From Desulfovibrio sp. A2 (GTDB taxonomy: Bacteria; Desulfobacterota; Desulfovibrionia; Desulfovibrionales; Desulfovibrionaceae): DNA of 64,000 bases. The notes under the pieces were generated by a model. The model worked only from the letters and a program-made list of their open reading frames with translations. It did no database searches and was not told the DNA's origin. Position numbers and translations under genes: made by a program. Position 1 is the stretch's first letter. Each line of letters opens with the position of its first letter. The stretch covers positions 60,848-124,847 of the forward strand of contig NZ_AGFG01000005.1 of the NCBI RefSeq assembly GCF_000226255.1. Direction: 5' to 3'. This document shows positions 45,576 to 55,342 of the stretch, in pieces.

Positions 45576-48383
45576 CTAACCGTTGCGCAGCACCGTGGTG
45601 CAGCGGGCGCACGCGCCGGGGAAGTTCGGGTCGGCGCCCAGGTCCTCGTGGTAGACCCAGCAGCGCTCGCACTTGGCGCCGGGGGCCTTGGCCACGCCGA
45701 TGCGCAGGCCCTTGACCTCTTCGGAGGCGAAGGCGTCTTGCGGCGCGTCCTCCAGCGGGGCGATATTCAGCTTGGAGACGATGAACACCGCGCGCAGGTC
45801 GGTGCCGGTGGCGCGCAGCAGGGCGGCCAGCTTGTCATCGGCGTACAGGGTCACGTGGGTGTCCAGCGAATGCCCCACCGTGCCCGCCTTGCGCAGCGGC
45901 TCGATGGCCTTGGTTACCTCGGACCGCACGGCCAGCACCGCCTCCCACCGTTCGCTCTCGTCGGAGCTGACGTTGTACAGCGGCGTGTCGGACCCGCGCA
46001 GGGCGAACACCGTGGGCGCGGCCGGGCGCAGCGCCTCGGGGATGTGCCGGAACACTTCTTCCGCCGTGAAGCTGAGTACCGGAGCCATGTCGCGCACCAG
46101 CACCAGCAGGATGTGCAGCAGGGCCGTCTGGGCCGAGCGGCGTTCCGGGCTGTCCTTGGCCGAGGCGTACAGGCGGTCCTTCAGCACGTCGAGGTAGAAG
46201 GCGCTGAGGTCGGTCACGCACAGGTTGTGCAGGGTGTGGAACACCTTGTGGAACTCGAATTCGGAATACGCCTCCTGGATGCGGGCGTGGGCGTCGGTGA
46301 CGATGTCCAGCGCGTAGCGGTCCAACGGGTCCATGACCGAGAACGGCACGATTTCTTCGGGCGTCAGGTCGTCGATGTTGCCCAGCAGGTAGCGGCAGGT
46401 GTTGCGGATGCGGCGGTAGGCGTCCACCAGGCGGCTGAGGATTTCGTCCGAGATGCGGATGTCCTCGCGGTAGTCGACGGACGCCACCCACAGGCGCAGG
46501 ATTTCCGCGCCGTACTTGTCGATGATCTCCTGCGGGGCGATGACGTTGCCGATGGACTTGGACATCTTGCGGCCTTCGCCGTCCACCACGTAGCCGTGGG
46601 TGAGCACGGCGCGGTAGGGCGGCACGCCGCGCGTGCCGATGGAGGCCAGCAGGGAACTGTGGAACCAGCCGCGATGCTGGTCGGAGCCTTCCAGGTACAG
46701 ATCCGCCGGGAACGCGGTGTCGCCGCGCTGTTCCAGCACGGCGGAGAAGCTGGTGCCGGAATCGAACCACACGTCCAGGATGTCGGTTTCTTTCTTCCAG
46801 TGGTTGCCGCCGCAATGCGGGCAGGCAAGGCCGGCGGGCACGATGTCTTCCAGCGGCGTTTCGTACCAGTAGTCGCAGCCGGTGGGGTGCTTGGCGAAGC
46901 GGTCGGCAATGTCGCGCATCCAGGCGGCGTCGTTCCACGCCTCGCCGCAGCCTTCGCAGAGCAGGGCGATGATGGGCACGCCCCAGGTGCGCTGGCGCGA
47001 GATACACCAGTCGGGCCGGAATTCGATCATGTTGTGGATGCGTTCCTCGCCCCAGGCGGGAATCCAGCGCACGTCGTTGCGGATGGCCGACAGCGCGCGG
47101 GCGCGCAGCTCGTTCTTTTCCATGGCGATGAACCACTGGGTGGTGGCTCGGAAGATGACCGGCTTCTTGCAGCGCCAGCAGTGCGGGTAGCTGTGCGAGA
47201 GCTTGCGTTCGGCCAGCAGGTTGCCCACCTCGCGCATCTTTTCGATGACCTTGGGGTTGGCCTCGAACACGGTGAGCCCGGCGAAGAAGGGCACGGAATC
47301 GAGGAAGCGGCCTTCATCGTTCATGGGCGAAAGGATTTCCAGCCCGTAGCGCAGGCCGGTCTCGTAGTCCTCGCGGCCGTGGCCGGGCGCGGTGTGCACG
47401 CAGCCGGTGCCGGAATCAAGCGTGACGTAGTCTGCCAGCACCACCGGCGAGGGACGATCGTAGAAGGGGTGCGTGGCGGCAAGGCCTTCCAGCTTCGCCC
47501 CCGCCACGGTCCCCACGATTTCAAAGCCTTCCCAGCCGAAGGTCTTGGCGCTGCTTTCCACCAGCGCGGCGGCCAGCACGTAATGCGCACCGTCGTGGCG
47601 GACCACGGCGTAGTCATGGTCGGGATGCACGGCCACGGCCATGTTGTCGGGCAGGGTCCAGGGGGTGGTGGTCCAGATGACGATGTAGGCGCTGGCCGGA
47701 TCCACGTTCAATACGTCGGCCACCCTGGCATCGCGCAGGGGAAAGCGCACGAAGATGGAGGGGGAGGTGTGGTCGTAGTATTCCACCTCGGCCTCGGCCA
47801 GGGCGGTCTGGCACGAGCAGCACCAGTAGATGGGCTTCTTGCTGCGCACCACGTTGCCCGCGGCCACGAAGTTGCCGAGCTCGCGCGCGGTGGCCGACTC
47901 GTAGGCCGGGTCCATGGTCATGTAGGGCTTGTCCCACGCGCCCAGCACGCCGAGGCGCTTGAATTCCTTGCGCTGGATGTCCAGGTACTTTTCCGCGTAC
48001 TGGCGGCAGCGCTTGCGCACCACGTGGGCGGGCAGTTCCTTCTTCTTCTCGCCCAGCTCCTGTTCCACCTTGTGTTCGATGGGCAGGCCGTGACAGTCCC
48101 AGCCGGGCACGTAGCGGGCGGAGTAGCCCTGCATGTTGCGCGACTTGACCACCATGTCCTTCAGTATCTTGTTCAGCGCGGTCCCGAGGTGAATGTGCCC
48201 GTTGGCGTAGGGGGGGCCGTCGTGCAGGACGTACTGGCCCTTCTGGCCGGAGGCCTGCGCCATGGCGGCATAGGCGTCGATGCCTTCCCAGAACTTGAGC
48301 ATTTCCGGCTCGCGCTGGGTGAGGTTGGCCTTCATGGGAAATTTGGTGTCGGGCAGATGCAGGGTCTTCTTGTAGTCGCTCAT
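45576..48383 (-). CDS. ileS: Isoleucine-tRNA ligase
   Basis: A 935-residue class I synthetase. The HIGH-type motif is [20 protein letters not shown] near residue 50-70, and the KMSKS loop is [11 protein letters not shown]. The CP1 editing domain lies between them. A C-terminal zinc site is present ([12 protein letters not shown] and ACARCTTVL). I start at the ATG at 48381-48383 ([20 protein letters not shown]), with CGAGGAGC upstream; the frame stays open 10 codons further. It leads the operon ileS-lspA. I looked for a T-box in the leader and saw no signature. Confidence 0.97.
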   Translation of the reverse strand: MSDYKKTLHLPDTKFPMKANLTQREPEMLKFWEGIDAYAAMAQASGQKGQYVLHDGPPYANGHIHLGTALNKILKDMVVKSRNMQGYSARYVPGWDCHGLPIEHKVEQELGEKKKELPAHVVRKRCRQYAEKYLDIQRKEFKRLGVLGAWDKPYMTMDPAYESATARELGNFVAAGNVVRSKKPIYWCCSCQTALAEAEVEYYDHTSPSIFVRFPLRDARVADVLNVDPASAYIVIWTTTPWTLPDNMAVAVHPDHDYAVVRHDGAHYVLAAALVESSAKTFGWEGFEIVGTVAGAKLEGLAATHPFYDRPSPVVLADYVTLDSGTGCVHTAPGHGREDYETGLRYGLEILSPMNDEGRFLDSVPFFAGLTVFEANPKVIEKMREVGNLLAERKLSHSYPHCWRCKKPVIFRATTQWFIAMEKNELRARALSAIRNDVRWIPAWGEERIHNMIEFRPDWCISRQRTWGVPIIALLCEGCGEAWNDAAWMRDIADRFAKHPTGCDYWYETPLEDIVPAGLACPHCGGNHWKKETDILDVWFDSGTSFSAVLEQRGDTAFPADLYLEGSDQHRGWFHSSLLASIGTRGVPPYRAVLTHGYVVDGEGRKMSKSIGNVIAPQEIIDKYGAEILRLWVASVDYREDIRISDEILSRLVDAYRRIRNTCRYLLGNIDDLTPEEIVPFSVMDPLDRYALDIVTDAHARIQEAYSEFEFHKVFHTLHNLCVTDLSAFYLDVLKDRLYASAKDSPERRSAQTALLHILLVLVRDMAPVLSFTAEEVFRHIPEALRPAAPTVFALRGSDTPLYNVSSDESERWEAVLAVRSEVTKAIEPLRKAGTVGHSLDTHVTLYADDKLAALLRATGTDLRAVFIVSKLNIAPLEDAPQDAFASEEVKGLRIGVAKAPGAKCERCWVYHEDLGADPNFPGACARCTTVLRNG

Positions 48384-48727
48384 GGACGTGCTGCTCCTCG
48401 GGGGTGTCGGCATGCCGGAAGGTCCGGCGGCGGCGCATGGCCGCGCCCAGCGGGGTGACGGCGCGCGTGGCGCGCATCATCGGGTGTGATGGCGCTTTGG
48501 CCGCGCCCGGCGGGTGACGCAAAACGATGTAATTGGTTCAAGAAGGTGCGGAAGTCAAGCCGCGCGCGGCCCGCGCGGGCGTTTGGCCGCCGGGGGGCGA
48601 TGGTCCGGCCGTGCCGCCGGAGGCCTGGGGGCCGACGCATGGGGCGCGAATTGCCCACATGCACGGGCAGACGCCGCCGGGACGGCGCACGGCGACGACG
48701 GCTGGAGCCGGGCGTGGCAGCGGGGGA
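48384..48727. other. Gap upstream of ileS
   Basis: 344 bases with no gene. On the minus strand a TTGACT element (48550-48560 region) lies upstream of ileS but has no good -10 at standard spacing. No riboswitch or T-box signature is seen. Confidence 0.35.
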
Positions 48728-49360
48728 TCATGCGTTCGGCGCGCCGCCGTTGTCCAGCATGCCCAGCACATACGGCAGGGCCGCCCGTGCCATGTGCTCG
48801 ACCCCGGCCACGTTGGGGTGCAGGCCGTCCCACAGGGTCAGGTCCGCCAGCCCCCATACGCCTTCCAGCACATAGGGCCACAGGGGCACGCCGAAGCGCG
48901 CGGCCAGGCGTGGGTACAGGGCGTCGTATTCTTCCGCGTAGTCCGGGTCGTCGGCGAATTCGGCCCTGAACCCGGCCAGCAGGGCGGGCACGCGCCGTTC
49001 GGCCAGCAGGGTGAGGATGGCGGCCAGGTTCCCTTCCATGTCCTGCGGGTCCAGCCCCATGAAGCCGTCGTTGGCCCCCAGTTCGACCATGGCGAAGCAG
49101 TGCGGGACGGCTCTCTCTTCGTTGCCAAAGCCGGGATTGCGGACCAGCCACGCGCGCAGGCGTCGCAGGCCGCCAGCCGTGGTGTCGCCCGAGAGGCCGA
49201 GGTTGATCACCGTGACGTCATGACCGCCCGCCCGCAGCAACCGCTCCAGCGCGGCGGGCAGGGCGTCGTCGGGGTCCAGGCCGTAGCCTTCGGTCAGGCT
49301 GTCACCAAGGGCCAGCAGGGTGATGGGGTGGACGGCGGGGTGCTCTGTGGGGTGAGGCAT
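48728..49360 (-). CDS. SGNH/GDSL hydrolase (TesA-like arylesterase)
   Basis: A 210-residue esterase. Block I with the nucleophilic serine is LLALGDSLTEGYG, the block III-type motif is VELGANDGFMG, and the catalytic Asp-His pair is in WDGLHPNVAGVEHMARA. Family members hydrolyse acyl-CoA, lysophospholipids or aryl esters. Unlike E. coli TesA it has no visible signal peptide, so it is probably cytoplasmic. It has no clear partner among neighbours. Confidence 0.85.
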   Translation of the reverse strand: MPHPTEHPAVHPITLLALGDSLTEGYGLDPDDALPAALERLLRAGGHDVTVINLGLSGDTTAGGLRRLRAWLVRNPGFGNEERAVPHCFAMVELGANDGFMGLDPQDMEGNLAAILTLLAERRVPALLAGFRAEFADDPDYAEEYDALYPRLAARFGVPLWPYVLEGVWGLADLTLWDGLHPNVAGVEHMARAALPYVLGMLDNGGAPNA

Positions 49361-49447
49361 GGGGGGCTCGCGTGGAGGGTGAAGGAGTAGCGCGATGGCA
49401 GCGCCGTCTTGGGCGTAGCTCTCTGGCGCATCACAGGCTGCCGGATA

Positions 49448-50545
49448 TCAGCTGGCCTTGTTCCAATGAGGGAAGAGTTCCTTCAACCGTTCCACGGTAT
49501 GCCGCCACTTGGGTGTCTTTGGCGCGCAGACGGTGTTCTGGTTGCCGAACATTCCCGTTTCATTGGCGGCTTGGGCTAACGGACGCGTTTCGGTCCACTC
49601 CACGGCCACGAAACTTTCGTGAAGATCGGGGTCATTGATGGATTCGCGGAGGTAGCTTGCCTTGGAAAGTAGCTCCATGGCGGGTCGTTCCACACCGTGC
49701 TCGTCCTGCAACATGAAGTCGGCTGCGGGCACCGGGCCGCTACGAACCCAGCCAACGCCCACGAAACCGTGGCCCGGTGCCTTGACCCACACAAGATCGC
49801 CCGGTTGCAGAAGGCCAAGCGTTGCTCTGTACCATGAACCGCCCCCGGCACTGATGAAGCCGTAACGGCGTGCCTCTTCCCAATCGCGCTCCCCACCGTG
49901 TCCGAACGAGGCGTAGTATTCGCCGTTCCACGGCTCCTTCATGGCCTTGGCGCTGCTGGTGGCCGCTGCGGCCTGTGCTTCAACGGGGTCGAGCAGCCAT
50001 GCGCGGCTGAGCAGTTGTCCGGATTCGCTTTCGAATACCTGGAAGCACAGCACGTTGATGGGGATGTCGCGACGGTTCAGGTATCCGACGATCCGTTCGC
50101 TGGCGGCATCGAGCGCCGTAGCAACAATGACGATCTGATGGGACTGGTTCGGCGTATCGGGGTCGAGGGGTTGGCCGAAGCGCGCGGTAAACGCGTCGTC
50201 CAGCGCTCCACCACTTGAGAAGCGAGCATAAATGCGAGTAATGTCCTGGGGGTCCAGATTTTCCGCCCAGCTTGCATAGTCGATGGCCTGCGCCACCACT
50301 TCACGCGGTGTTTTGCCACGTTTTAGTTCAATGAGAATCAGCGTTCCGTCGGGGGCTAGCGCCAGAAGGTCGATGCGCCCGCCGAAGCCTGTGTCTTCCT
50401 GACGCCCGATGATCATCCACTCCCGTGACAGGATGGCGGGGGATGCAACGATCATGTCCTCCAGCAGCGCCTCGCTGGGCAGCGAGCCTTCGCGCAGTGG
50501 CTGAGGCTTGGGGCCGACGTGCCAAAGACTGTGCTGGATCGGCAT
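49448..50545 (-). CDS. NucS-like PD-(D/E)xK nuclease with C-terminal accessory domain
   Basis: A 365-residue protein. Residues 25-100 match the endonuclease NucS/DUF91 fold: D59 in GGRIDLLALAPDG, E73 and K75 in LIELKRGKTP, and Q86 in QAIDYASW, the expected metal-dependent nuclease residues. The C-terminal half has YYASFGHGGERDWEEARRYG and LQPGDLVWVKAPGHGFVGVG, reminiscent of a beta-barrel sensor such as EVE or PUA-like folds. It starts 11 bases after hypC and might be transcribed with the hydrogenase maturation genes, though its composition and function look unrelated. DNA repair or defence roles are possible. Confidence 0.65.
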   Translation of the reverse strand: MPIQHSLWHVGPKPQPLREGSLPSEALLEDMIVASPAILSREWMIIGRQEDTGFGGRIDLLALAPDGTLILIELKRGKTPREVVAQAIDYASWAENLDPQDITRIYARFSSGGALDDAFTARFGQPLDPDTPNQSHQIVIVATALDAASERIVGYLNRRDIPINVLCFQVFESESGQLLSRAWLLDPVEAQAAAATSSAKAMKEPWNGEYYASFGHGGERDWEEARRYGFISAGGGSWYRATLGLLQPGDLVWVKAPGHGFVGVGWVRSGPVPAADFMLQDEHGVERPAMELLSKASYLRESINDPDLHESFVAVEWTETRPLAQAANETGMFGNQNTVCAPKTPKWRHTVERLKELFPHWNKAS

Positions 50546-50556
50546 GACCGGCGTTC

Positions 50557-50808
50557 CTAGAACCCGGCGGGCTGGCCTTCCACGGCCTCGGACATTTCAC
50601 GCAGCAGCCGCAGCGTTTCCTCGGCCTCGGCCTTGTCCAGCACGCGCAGGGCGAACCCGGCGTGCACGATGACGTATTCGCCGATGTCGGGACGTTCGGG
50701 CAGCAGCATGGCCGAGACGTTGAGGTAGGTTTCGCTTTTGCCCACACGACACTTGGCCATGCCGGCTTCATTGATTTCCACGATCTCGGCGGGAATGGCG
50801 AGGCACAT
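50557..50808 (-). CDS. hypC: Hydrogenase maturation chaperone HypC
   Basis: An 83-residue protein starting MCLAIPAEIVEINEAGMAKC, where the cysteine after the start methionine is essential in HypC for handling the Fe(CN)2CO unit with HypD. It contains ERPDIGEYVIVHAGFALRVL, the second family motif. GGAGCAGACCTG precedes the ATG. It follows a hydrogenase maturation protease by 22 bases and precedes the nuclease gene. HypD, HypE, HypA, HypB and HypF are not in the window. Confidence 0.94.
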   Translation of the reverse strand: MCLAIPAEIVEINEAGMAKCRVGKSETYLNVSAMLLPERPDIGEYVIVHAGFALRVLDKAEAEETLRLLREMSEAVEGQPAGF

Positions 50809-50830
50809 CAGGTCTGCTCCGTCGGGTTGT

Positions 50831-51331
50831 TCAACTGGCGTCCGGGGCCGGGGTGCAGTCGCCGCCCGCGCGGCGCACCTCGGCGACCACGGCGTCGCAC
50901 AGCAGGGGCAGGCGTTGGCCCGCCACGGGGGAAAGTTCGGTACCCAGCGACTGGTAGTCGTGGGGCTCCATGCCGATGATCACCGCCTCTGGCCGCTTGC
51001 CTACCAGTTCGCAGAAGATCAGGGTGTCCACGAGGTCGGTCTGGTGCATGGAGTCGTTGAAGCCGAGGCTCTTGCGCAGGTCTTCGCCGGTCAGGCGGTA
51101 GATGGCGCCGGGTTCGTCGCCCGCGAGCACGGCGTCCACCACGATCAGGTGGTCGCACTCCATGATGGCGTCCATGAGCCGCATTCCAAGGGTGCCACCG
51201 TCCATGACGGTGACGTTGTCCGTGAAGGCATGCGCCTTTTGCAACGACTCCACGGCACGCACGCCGATGCCTTCATCGGTGTACAGGATGTTGCCTACGC
51301 CAAGGACGAGGATGTTGGGGCGTTCGCTCAT
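50831..51331 (-). CDS. [NiFe] hydrogenase maturation endoprotease (HyaD/HynD type)
   Basis: A 166-residue HyaD/HybD-family protease. The nickel-sensing residues are in VGNILYTDEGIGVRAVESL (Glu) and in VVDAVLAGDEPGAIY (Asp), with a histidine in IGMEPHDYQSLG. It removes the C-terminal peptide of a hydrogenase large subunit after nickel insertion; the likely client is HynA, directly upstream in transcription order. It lies between hynA and hypC, beyond a terminator, so it may be expressed partly by readthrough. The chosen start gives the family N-terminus ILVLGVGNILYTDEG. Confidence 0.9.
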   Translation of the reverse strand: MSERPNILVLGVGNILYTDEGIGVRAVESLQKAHAFTDNVTVMDGGTLGMRLMDAIMECDHLIVVDAVLAGDEPGAIYRLTGEDLRKSLGFNDSMHQTDLVDTLIFCELVGKRPEAVIIGMEPHDYQSLGTELSPVAGQRLPLLCDAVVAEVRRAGGDCTPAPDAS

Positions 51332-51347
51332 GTGGGGGGTACTATAG

Positions 51348-51382
51348 GGTTGGAAAAGGCCCGGCGCAAGGCCGGGCCTTTT
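51348..51382 (-). terminator. Intrinsic terminator after hynA
   Basis: An 11-bp perfect stem AAAGGCCCGGC/GCCGGGCCTTT (51355-51365 and 51371-51381) with a 5-base loop, followed on the minus strand by TTTTCC. It separates hynBA from the protease-hypC genes. Confidence 0.8.
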
Positions 51383-51476
51383 GGTTTTCACGGGTGCCGT
51401 GCATGTTCTCGCCGCCTGCCCGAGAGGGACTGACCGGTTCCGGGCTGGTCCTGTCGGGCAGGGGCCCGGGCACGGT

Positions 51477-53180
51477 CTACAGGATGCGGAACTTGTGCAC
51501 TTCGTTGGTGTGCCCGTCGATGACGTGCACGCCGCAGGCGATGCACGGGTCGAACGAGTGCACCGTGCGCAGGATTTCCACGGGGCGCTTGGCGTCGGCC
51601 ACCGGCGTGCCGATGAGCGATTCTTCCACCGGGGACATCTTGTTCTTGCCGCAACGGGGGCCAAGGGTCCAGGTCGAGGGCACGACCAACTGGAAGTTGC
51701 CGATCTTTCCGTCCTCGATGCGGATCCAGTGCGACAGGCCGCCGCGCGGGGCGTTGACGAAGCCCACGCCTTCCGCCTGCTTGGGCATTTCCCACGGGGC
51801 GCAGATGACGTTGTCGCCCTTGGCGATGTTGTCCTTGTACTCCTGCAGCATCACGCCCACGTATTCGGCGATGACCGCGGTTTCGATGCCGCGCGCCGCC
51901 GTGCGGCCCAGGGTGGAGAACAGGGCTTCGGGACCCACGCCAAGCTTGGCCAGCACGGCGTCGGTCACGGCCTTCACCTTGGGATGGCCCTGCGAGTAGG
52001 CCACCAGCACCTGGGCAAGAGGGCCGGTTTCCATGGCCTCGCCCATGTAGCGCGGGGCCTTCATCCACGAGTAGCGGTCGTCGCCGTGCAGGTCGGTGTA
52101 CTTGGGCTGGGTCTGGCCCTTCCACGGGTGGCGGGCTTCCGCGCCTTCGTACCAGCTGTGGCGCACGTGCTCTTCGATCTGCATCTTGTCGAACGGCTTC
52201 AGGTTCTTGAAGTCGCGCTTGAAGACCACGCCGGGCTTGAAGTACCGGCTGTTCAGGTCGTACTCGTCCTTCGGGAATTCGCCGAAGGTGATGAAGTTGG
52301 TGGTGCCGCCGTACTGCGACCAGTCCTTGTAGGCGGCCGCGACCACCAGCAGGTCGGGGATGTACACTTCATCCACGAACGCCTTGGTTTCCTTCCACAG
52401 CGCCTCGAATTCGGCGATGCGCTGCGGGGTAAGGGCGTCGTAGCAGGTCACGCCGCCCACCACCGTGAACTGGGTGTGCGGGTTCTTGGCGCCGAAAACG
52501 GCCATGGCGCGGGCCGCCTTCACCTGCAGCCGCAGGGCTTCCAGGTAGTGGGCGGTGGCGATGAGGTTGGTTTCCGGGTCCAGGTAGTAGGCGGGGTGGC
52601 CGCCCAGGAAGTAGGCGTTGGTGAACGGACCGAGCTGGCCGCTGTCGACGAAGGTCTTCAGCTTGTCCTGCACGGCCTTCAGGTCCGCCGCCGTGGTCTT
52701 GCGGGGCGAGATGGACGAGGCCACCTTGGCGGCCTTGGCCGGGTCGGCCTTCAGCGCGGCGGTCACGTCCACGAAGTCCAGGGCGTGCAGGTGGTAGAAG
52801 TGCACGATGTGGTCGTGCAGGTACTGCGCGCCCAGCACCAGGTTGCGGATGTAGGTGGCGTTCTTGGGGATGTGCACGCCCACGGCGTTGTCCACGCAGC
52901 GGGTGGAGGCCAACGCGTGGGTGTAGGTGCACACGCCGCAGGTGCGCTGGGTGAAGTGCTGGGCGTCGCGGGGGTCGCGGCCCTTCAGGATGATTTCAAG
53001 GCCCCGGAACAGCGTGGAACTGCTGTAGGCGTTCTTGACCTTGCCGTTCTCCACTTCCACCTCTATGCGCAGGTGGCCTTCGATGCGGGTCACGGGGTCG
53101 ACGACGATGGGACCGCTATAGGAACTCTTGGGCGTCACGGGGATGCCGCCCGGAGCATTCTGGGCTCTGCAGCCGCTCAT
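51477..53180 (-). CDS. hynA: Periplasmic [NiFe] hydrogenase large subunit
   Basis: A 567-residue subunit carrying the Ni-Fe site. The N-terminal ligand pair is RTCGVCTYTH (L1 motif) and the C-terminal pair is DPCIACGVH. The 15 residues after this histidine should be removed by the maturation protease. It starts MSGCRAQNAPGGIPVTPKSS and has no signal of its own, so it is exported in complex with HynB by the Tat system. It catalyses H2 oxidation with cytochrome c3-type acceptors. It follows hynB by 58 bases. From memory it strongly resembles the structurally studied Miyazaki F enzyme. Confidence 0.97.
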   Translation of the reverse strand: MSGCRAQNAPGGIPVTPKSSYSGPIVVDPVTRIEGHLRIEVEVENGKVKNAYSSSTLFRGLEIILKGRDPRDAQHFTQRTCGVCTYTHALASTRCVDNAVGVHIPKNATYIRNLVLGAQYLHDHIVHFYHLHALDFVDVTAALKADPAKAAKVASSISPRKTTAADLKAVQDKLKTFVDSGQLGPFTNAYFLGGHPAYYLDPETNLIATAHYLEALRLQVKAARAMAVFGAKNPHTQFTVVGGVTCYDALTPQRIAEFEALWKETKAFVDEVYIPDLLVVAAAYKDWSQYGGTTNFITFGEFPKDEYDLNSRYFKPGVVFKRDFKNLKPFDKMQIEEHVRHSWYEGAEARHPWKGQTQPKYTDLHGDDRYSWMKAPRYMGEAMETGPLAQVLVAYSQGHPKVKAVTDAVLAKLGVGPEALFSTLGRTAARGIETAVIAEYVGVMLQEYKDNIAKGDNVICAPWEMPKQAEGVGFVNAPRGGLSHWIRIEDGKIGNFQLVVPSTWTLGPRCGKNKMSPVEESLIGTPVADAKRPVEILRTVHSFDPCIACGVHVIDGHTNEVHKFRIL

Positions 53181-53238
53181 GGTGTCCTCCTTGGCTGTTG
53201 CCTGGTCGGGTAAGTGGTGACCGTGCGCGTGCGCGTGA

Positions 53239-54192
53239 TCAGTTCTGGTAGAACGGGGTCATGGCGTCCCAGAAGTCGGGTTCGCTGCACCCGATGCAGG
53301 GGTGCCCCGCGTCCACGGGCCAGTTGGTCTGGTTGAACTTGATCTTCGGGCAGTTGTTCATGGTCACCGGGCCCTTGCAGCCCAGCTCGTAGAGGCACCA
53401 GCCCTTGCGGGCTTCTTCGGATTCGAACGACGGGGCGAACCGGCCCGCGTCGAAGTGGGGCAGGCGGGGGCACTGCTCGTGCACGGTCTGGCCGAAGAAC
53501 ATGGTGGGCCGGTTCAGGCTGTCCAGTTCGGGCGCGGCCTTGTTCTTCAGGTAGTACACGATGGTGCCGACAAGATTGTACGGGTTCGGCGGGCAACCGG
53601 CGATGTTGATGGCCTTCACGCCAAGGTGCTTCAGCGCGTCGTTGACGCCCTTGGCCCCGGTGGGGTTGGGCTTGGCCGCCTGCACGCCGCCGAAGGTGGC
53701 GCAGGTGCCGTACGCGATGACGGCCTGGGCCTTGGGCAGGATGCGCGAGCAAATGTCCAGCATGGTGTGGTTGGCCACCTTGCCGTAGATGCCGTTGGCA
53801 GCCGTGGGAATGCCGCCTTCCACCACGGCGATGAAGCCGTGCGGGCTGTTGACGGCCTGTTCCAGGGCTGCTTCCGCGGCTTCACCCGCGGCGGCCATGA
53901 TGGTTTCATGGTAGTCGAGGGACAGCGTGTCCAGAATGAGGGTGTCGATGTAGGGTTCGAACGCGCGCAGCACCGATTCGGAACAGCCGGTGCATTCGGC
54001 GTTGTGAAGGTAGACCACGGACGGACGCCGGGGGCCCATGAGCGCGCGGGCCACTTCCGGCGCGAACGCGGGGCCCATGCCCATGGTCACGGCGATGGCC
54101 GTACAGAACTTGAGGAAGTCGCGTCGAGACACGCCGCGTTCCGCAAGCCTTTCCTCCACGCCCTCCTTGCCGAGACCGATCGAGATTTTCAT
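53239..54192 (-). CDS. hynB: Periplasmic [NiFe] hydrogenase small subunit
   Basis: A 317-residue iron-sulfur subunit. The Tat signal is [19 protein letters not shown] (from residue 22), with mature protein starting near residue 51 ([20 protein letters not shown]). Cluster ligands are in [26 protein letters not shown] (proximal), in the [10 protein letters not shown] and [10 protein letters not shown] region (distal) and in [22 protein letters not shown] (medial, 3Fe-4S type because a proline or other residue replaces one cysteine in this group). It passes electrons from the Ni-Fe site to cytochrome c3. AAGGAGGCAGGG precedes the ATG. Confidence 0.96.
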   Translation of the reverse strand: MKISIGLGKEGVEERLAERGVSRRDFLKFCTAIAVTMGMGPAFAPEVARALMGPRRPSVVYLHNAECTGCSESVLRAFEPYIDTLILDTLSLDYHETIMAAAGEAAEAALEQAVNSPHGFIAVVEGGIPTAANGIYGKVANHTMLDICSRILPKAQAVIAYGTCATFGGVQAAKPNPTGAKGVNDALKHLGVKAINIAGCPPNPYNLVGTIVYYLKNKAAPELDSLNRPTMFFGQTVHEQCPRLPHFDAGRFAPSFESEEARKGWCLYELGCKGPVTMNNCPKIKFNQTNWPVDAGHPCIGCSEPDFWDAMTPFYQN

Positions 54193-54556
54193 CCCTGCCT
54201 CCTTCGGCACGGCATGCGGCCGTGCCTGCCCGCCGCCAACGGCGCGGCGGGGTAAGGGTCGTACTGGTGCGAAAGGCCCCCCGGATGCGGGCGCTTCTGC
54301 GTGCATCCGTTTCCCGCGGTGACCTGTCCGCACGTTTGGCGGGAAGATACAACACATTGAAACGTTATTCCAATTGAAAATGCAAATGGGGCATACATTT
54401 CTGCATCGCGGACAGGAATGACACCGTTCTCGGTCAGTCGTTGCGCGTGCAATACGGCATGCATGCCATGCAACGTGCACGGTGTTTTCGCGTGCAGTGT
54501 ATTGTTTGTGCAATCAGCCTTTGGGTGTGGGCATGTCGCCAGCACGGGTAACGGAA
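54193..54556. other. Upstream region of the hynBA operon
   Basis: No gene. Composition becomes AT-richer around 54340-54420. Four (C/T)GTGCA hexamers lie at 54446, 54474, 54491 and 54507. I could not find a convincing sigma-70 or sigma-54 promoter for hynBA in this stretch. Confidence 0.4.
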
Positions 54557-54603
54557 AACAATAATGGTGCTACGTATTTTAAATACGTAGCACCATTATT
54601 GTT
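54557..54603. repeat. 47-bp perfect palindrome between hydrogenase operons
   Basis: A perfect inverted repeat with 23-base arms (54557-54579 and 54581-54603) around a single central T. The arms are AT-rich at the ends and contain GGTGCTACGT. On the minus strand it lies about 260 bases after the stop of the second maturation protease gene and is followed by TTCCGTT, so it may end that transcript; on the plus strand it is followed by GCATCGC. It could also be a regulator site or a cruciform. It does not resemble the GC-rich terminators elsewhere in the window. Confidence 0.75.
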
Positions 54604-54862
54604 GCATCGCGCAAGAACGTATGCAGTGTTCGGGCAGAAGCACGGCTGCCTGCCGCTGCCCCGCGTTGAAAGCGCGCCTTCCGCTCCTGGCGGGCAGATG
54701 TCCGGCTGCGCCGTGGGAGGACGGAAGGGCTGGCCCGCCAGCCCCCCCGGGAGCCCCCTGAGAGCCACACGGAACGGCAGGCCGTGCCGGGGCTGGGCGA
54801 GCGGATGGGCAAAGAACGCCGCCGGGGCGGCCCGCATCGGACAGGCGGTCCGTTTACGGCAG
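54604..54862. other. Gap after the HysA-linked maturation protease gene
   Basis: About 260 bases of GC-rich sequence with no supported gene or clear hairpin. Confidence 0.4.
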
Positions 54863-55342
54863 CTATTTCGCTGCGTCCATCTCGGCGATGATGGTACGGA
54901 TTTCCTCGCGCGCCACGTCCACGAAGCGCGGAAAGGCGGCCTGCACCGCCTCGGACAGGCCGATGTTCCAGTTCAGGAAATCGTGCGGCTCCATGCCGAT
55001 GACCTGCATGCGCGGGCGCGGGCCGCGCAGTTCGGCCATTTTCAGCGAGTCGATGAGGTCCACGTCGTGGATGGACAGCCGCTGCTTCTCGTTCTGCACC
55101 AGGTCGTCCTCGGACAGGCGGTAGATGGTGCCGGGCGTGCCCTTGGCATGCACGATGTCGAGCACCAGCAGGCGGTCGTAGCCCTCGAACAGGTAGAAGA
55201 TGTCCTGGGTGAAGGTGCCGCCGTCCATGATGGTGACGTTGTCCGGCCAGGTATCCTTCATCAGTTCCTCGGCGGCGAAGACGCCGACGCCGTCGTCGGT
55301 GAGCAGGGTGTTGCCGATGCCGAGTACGAGCAGCTTCTGCAT
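54863..55342 (-). CDS. Hydrogenase maturation endoprotease, second copy
   Basis: A 159-residue HyaD-family protease beginning MQKLLVLGIGNTLLTDDGVG. The metal-sensing residues are in the same positions as in the 50831-51331 paralogue (LTDDGVGV, VLDIVHAKGTPG, IGMEPHDFLNW). It lies directly downstream of hysBA and is probably the processing enzyme for HysA. I start at 55340-55342, with GGAGCCCC at good spacing; a start 4 codons upstream has no ribosome site. An aspartate replaces the glutamate of the paralogue in the first motif (TDDG versus TDEG), as in several family members. Confidence 0.88.
   Translation of the reverse strand: MQKLLVLGIGNTLLTDDGVGVFAAEELMKDTWPDNVTIMDGGTFTQDIFYLFEGYDRLLVLDIVHAKGTPGTIYRLSEDDLVQNEKQRLSIHDVDLIDSLKMAELRGPRPRMQVIGMEPHDFLNWNIGLSEAVQAAFPRFVDVAREEIRTIIAEMDAAK

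Noticed and set aside
48384..48727. Possible T-box leader for ileS
   Set aside because: The conserved T-box sequence near the antiterminator is absent.
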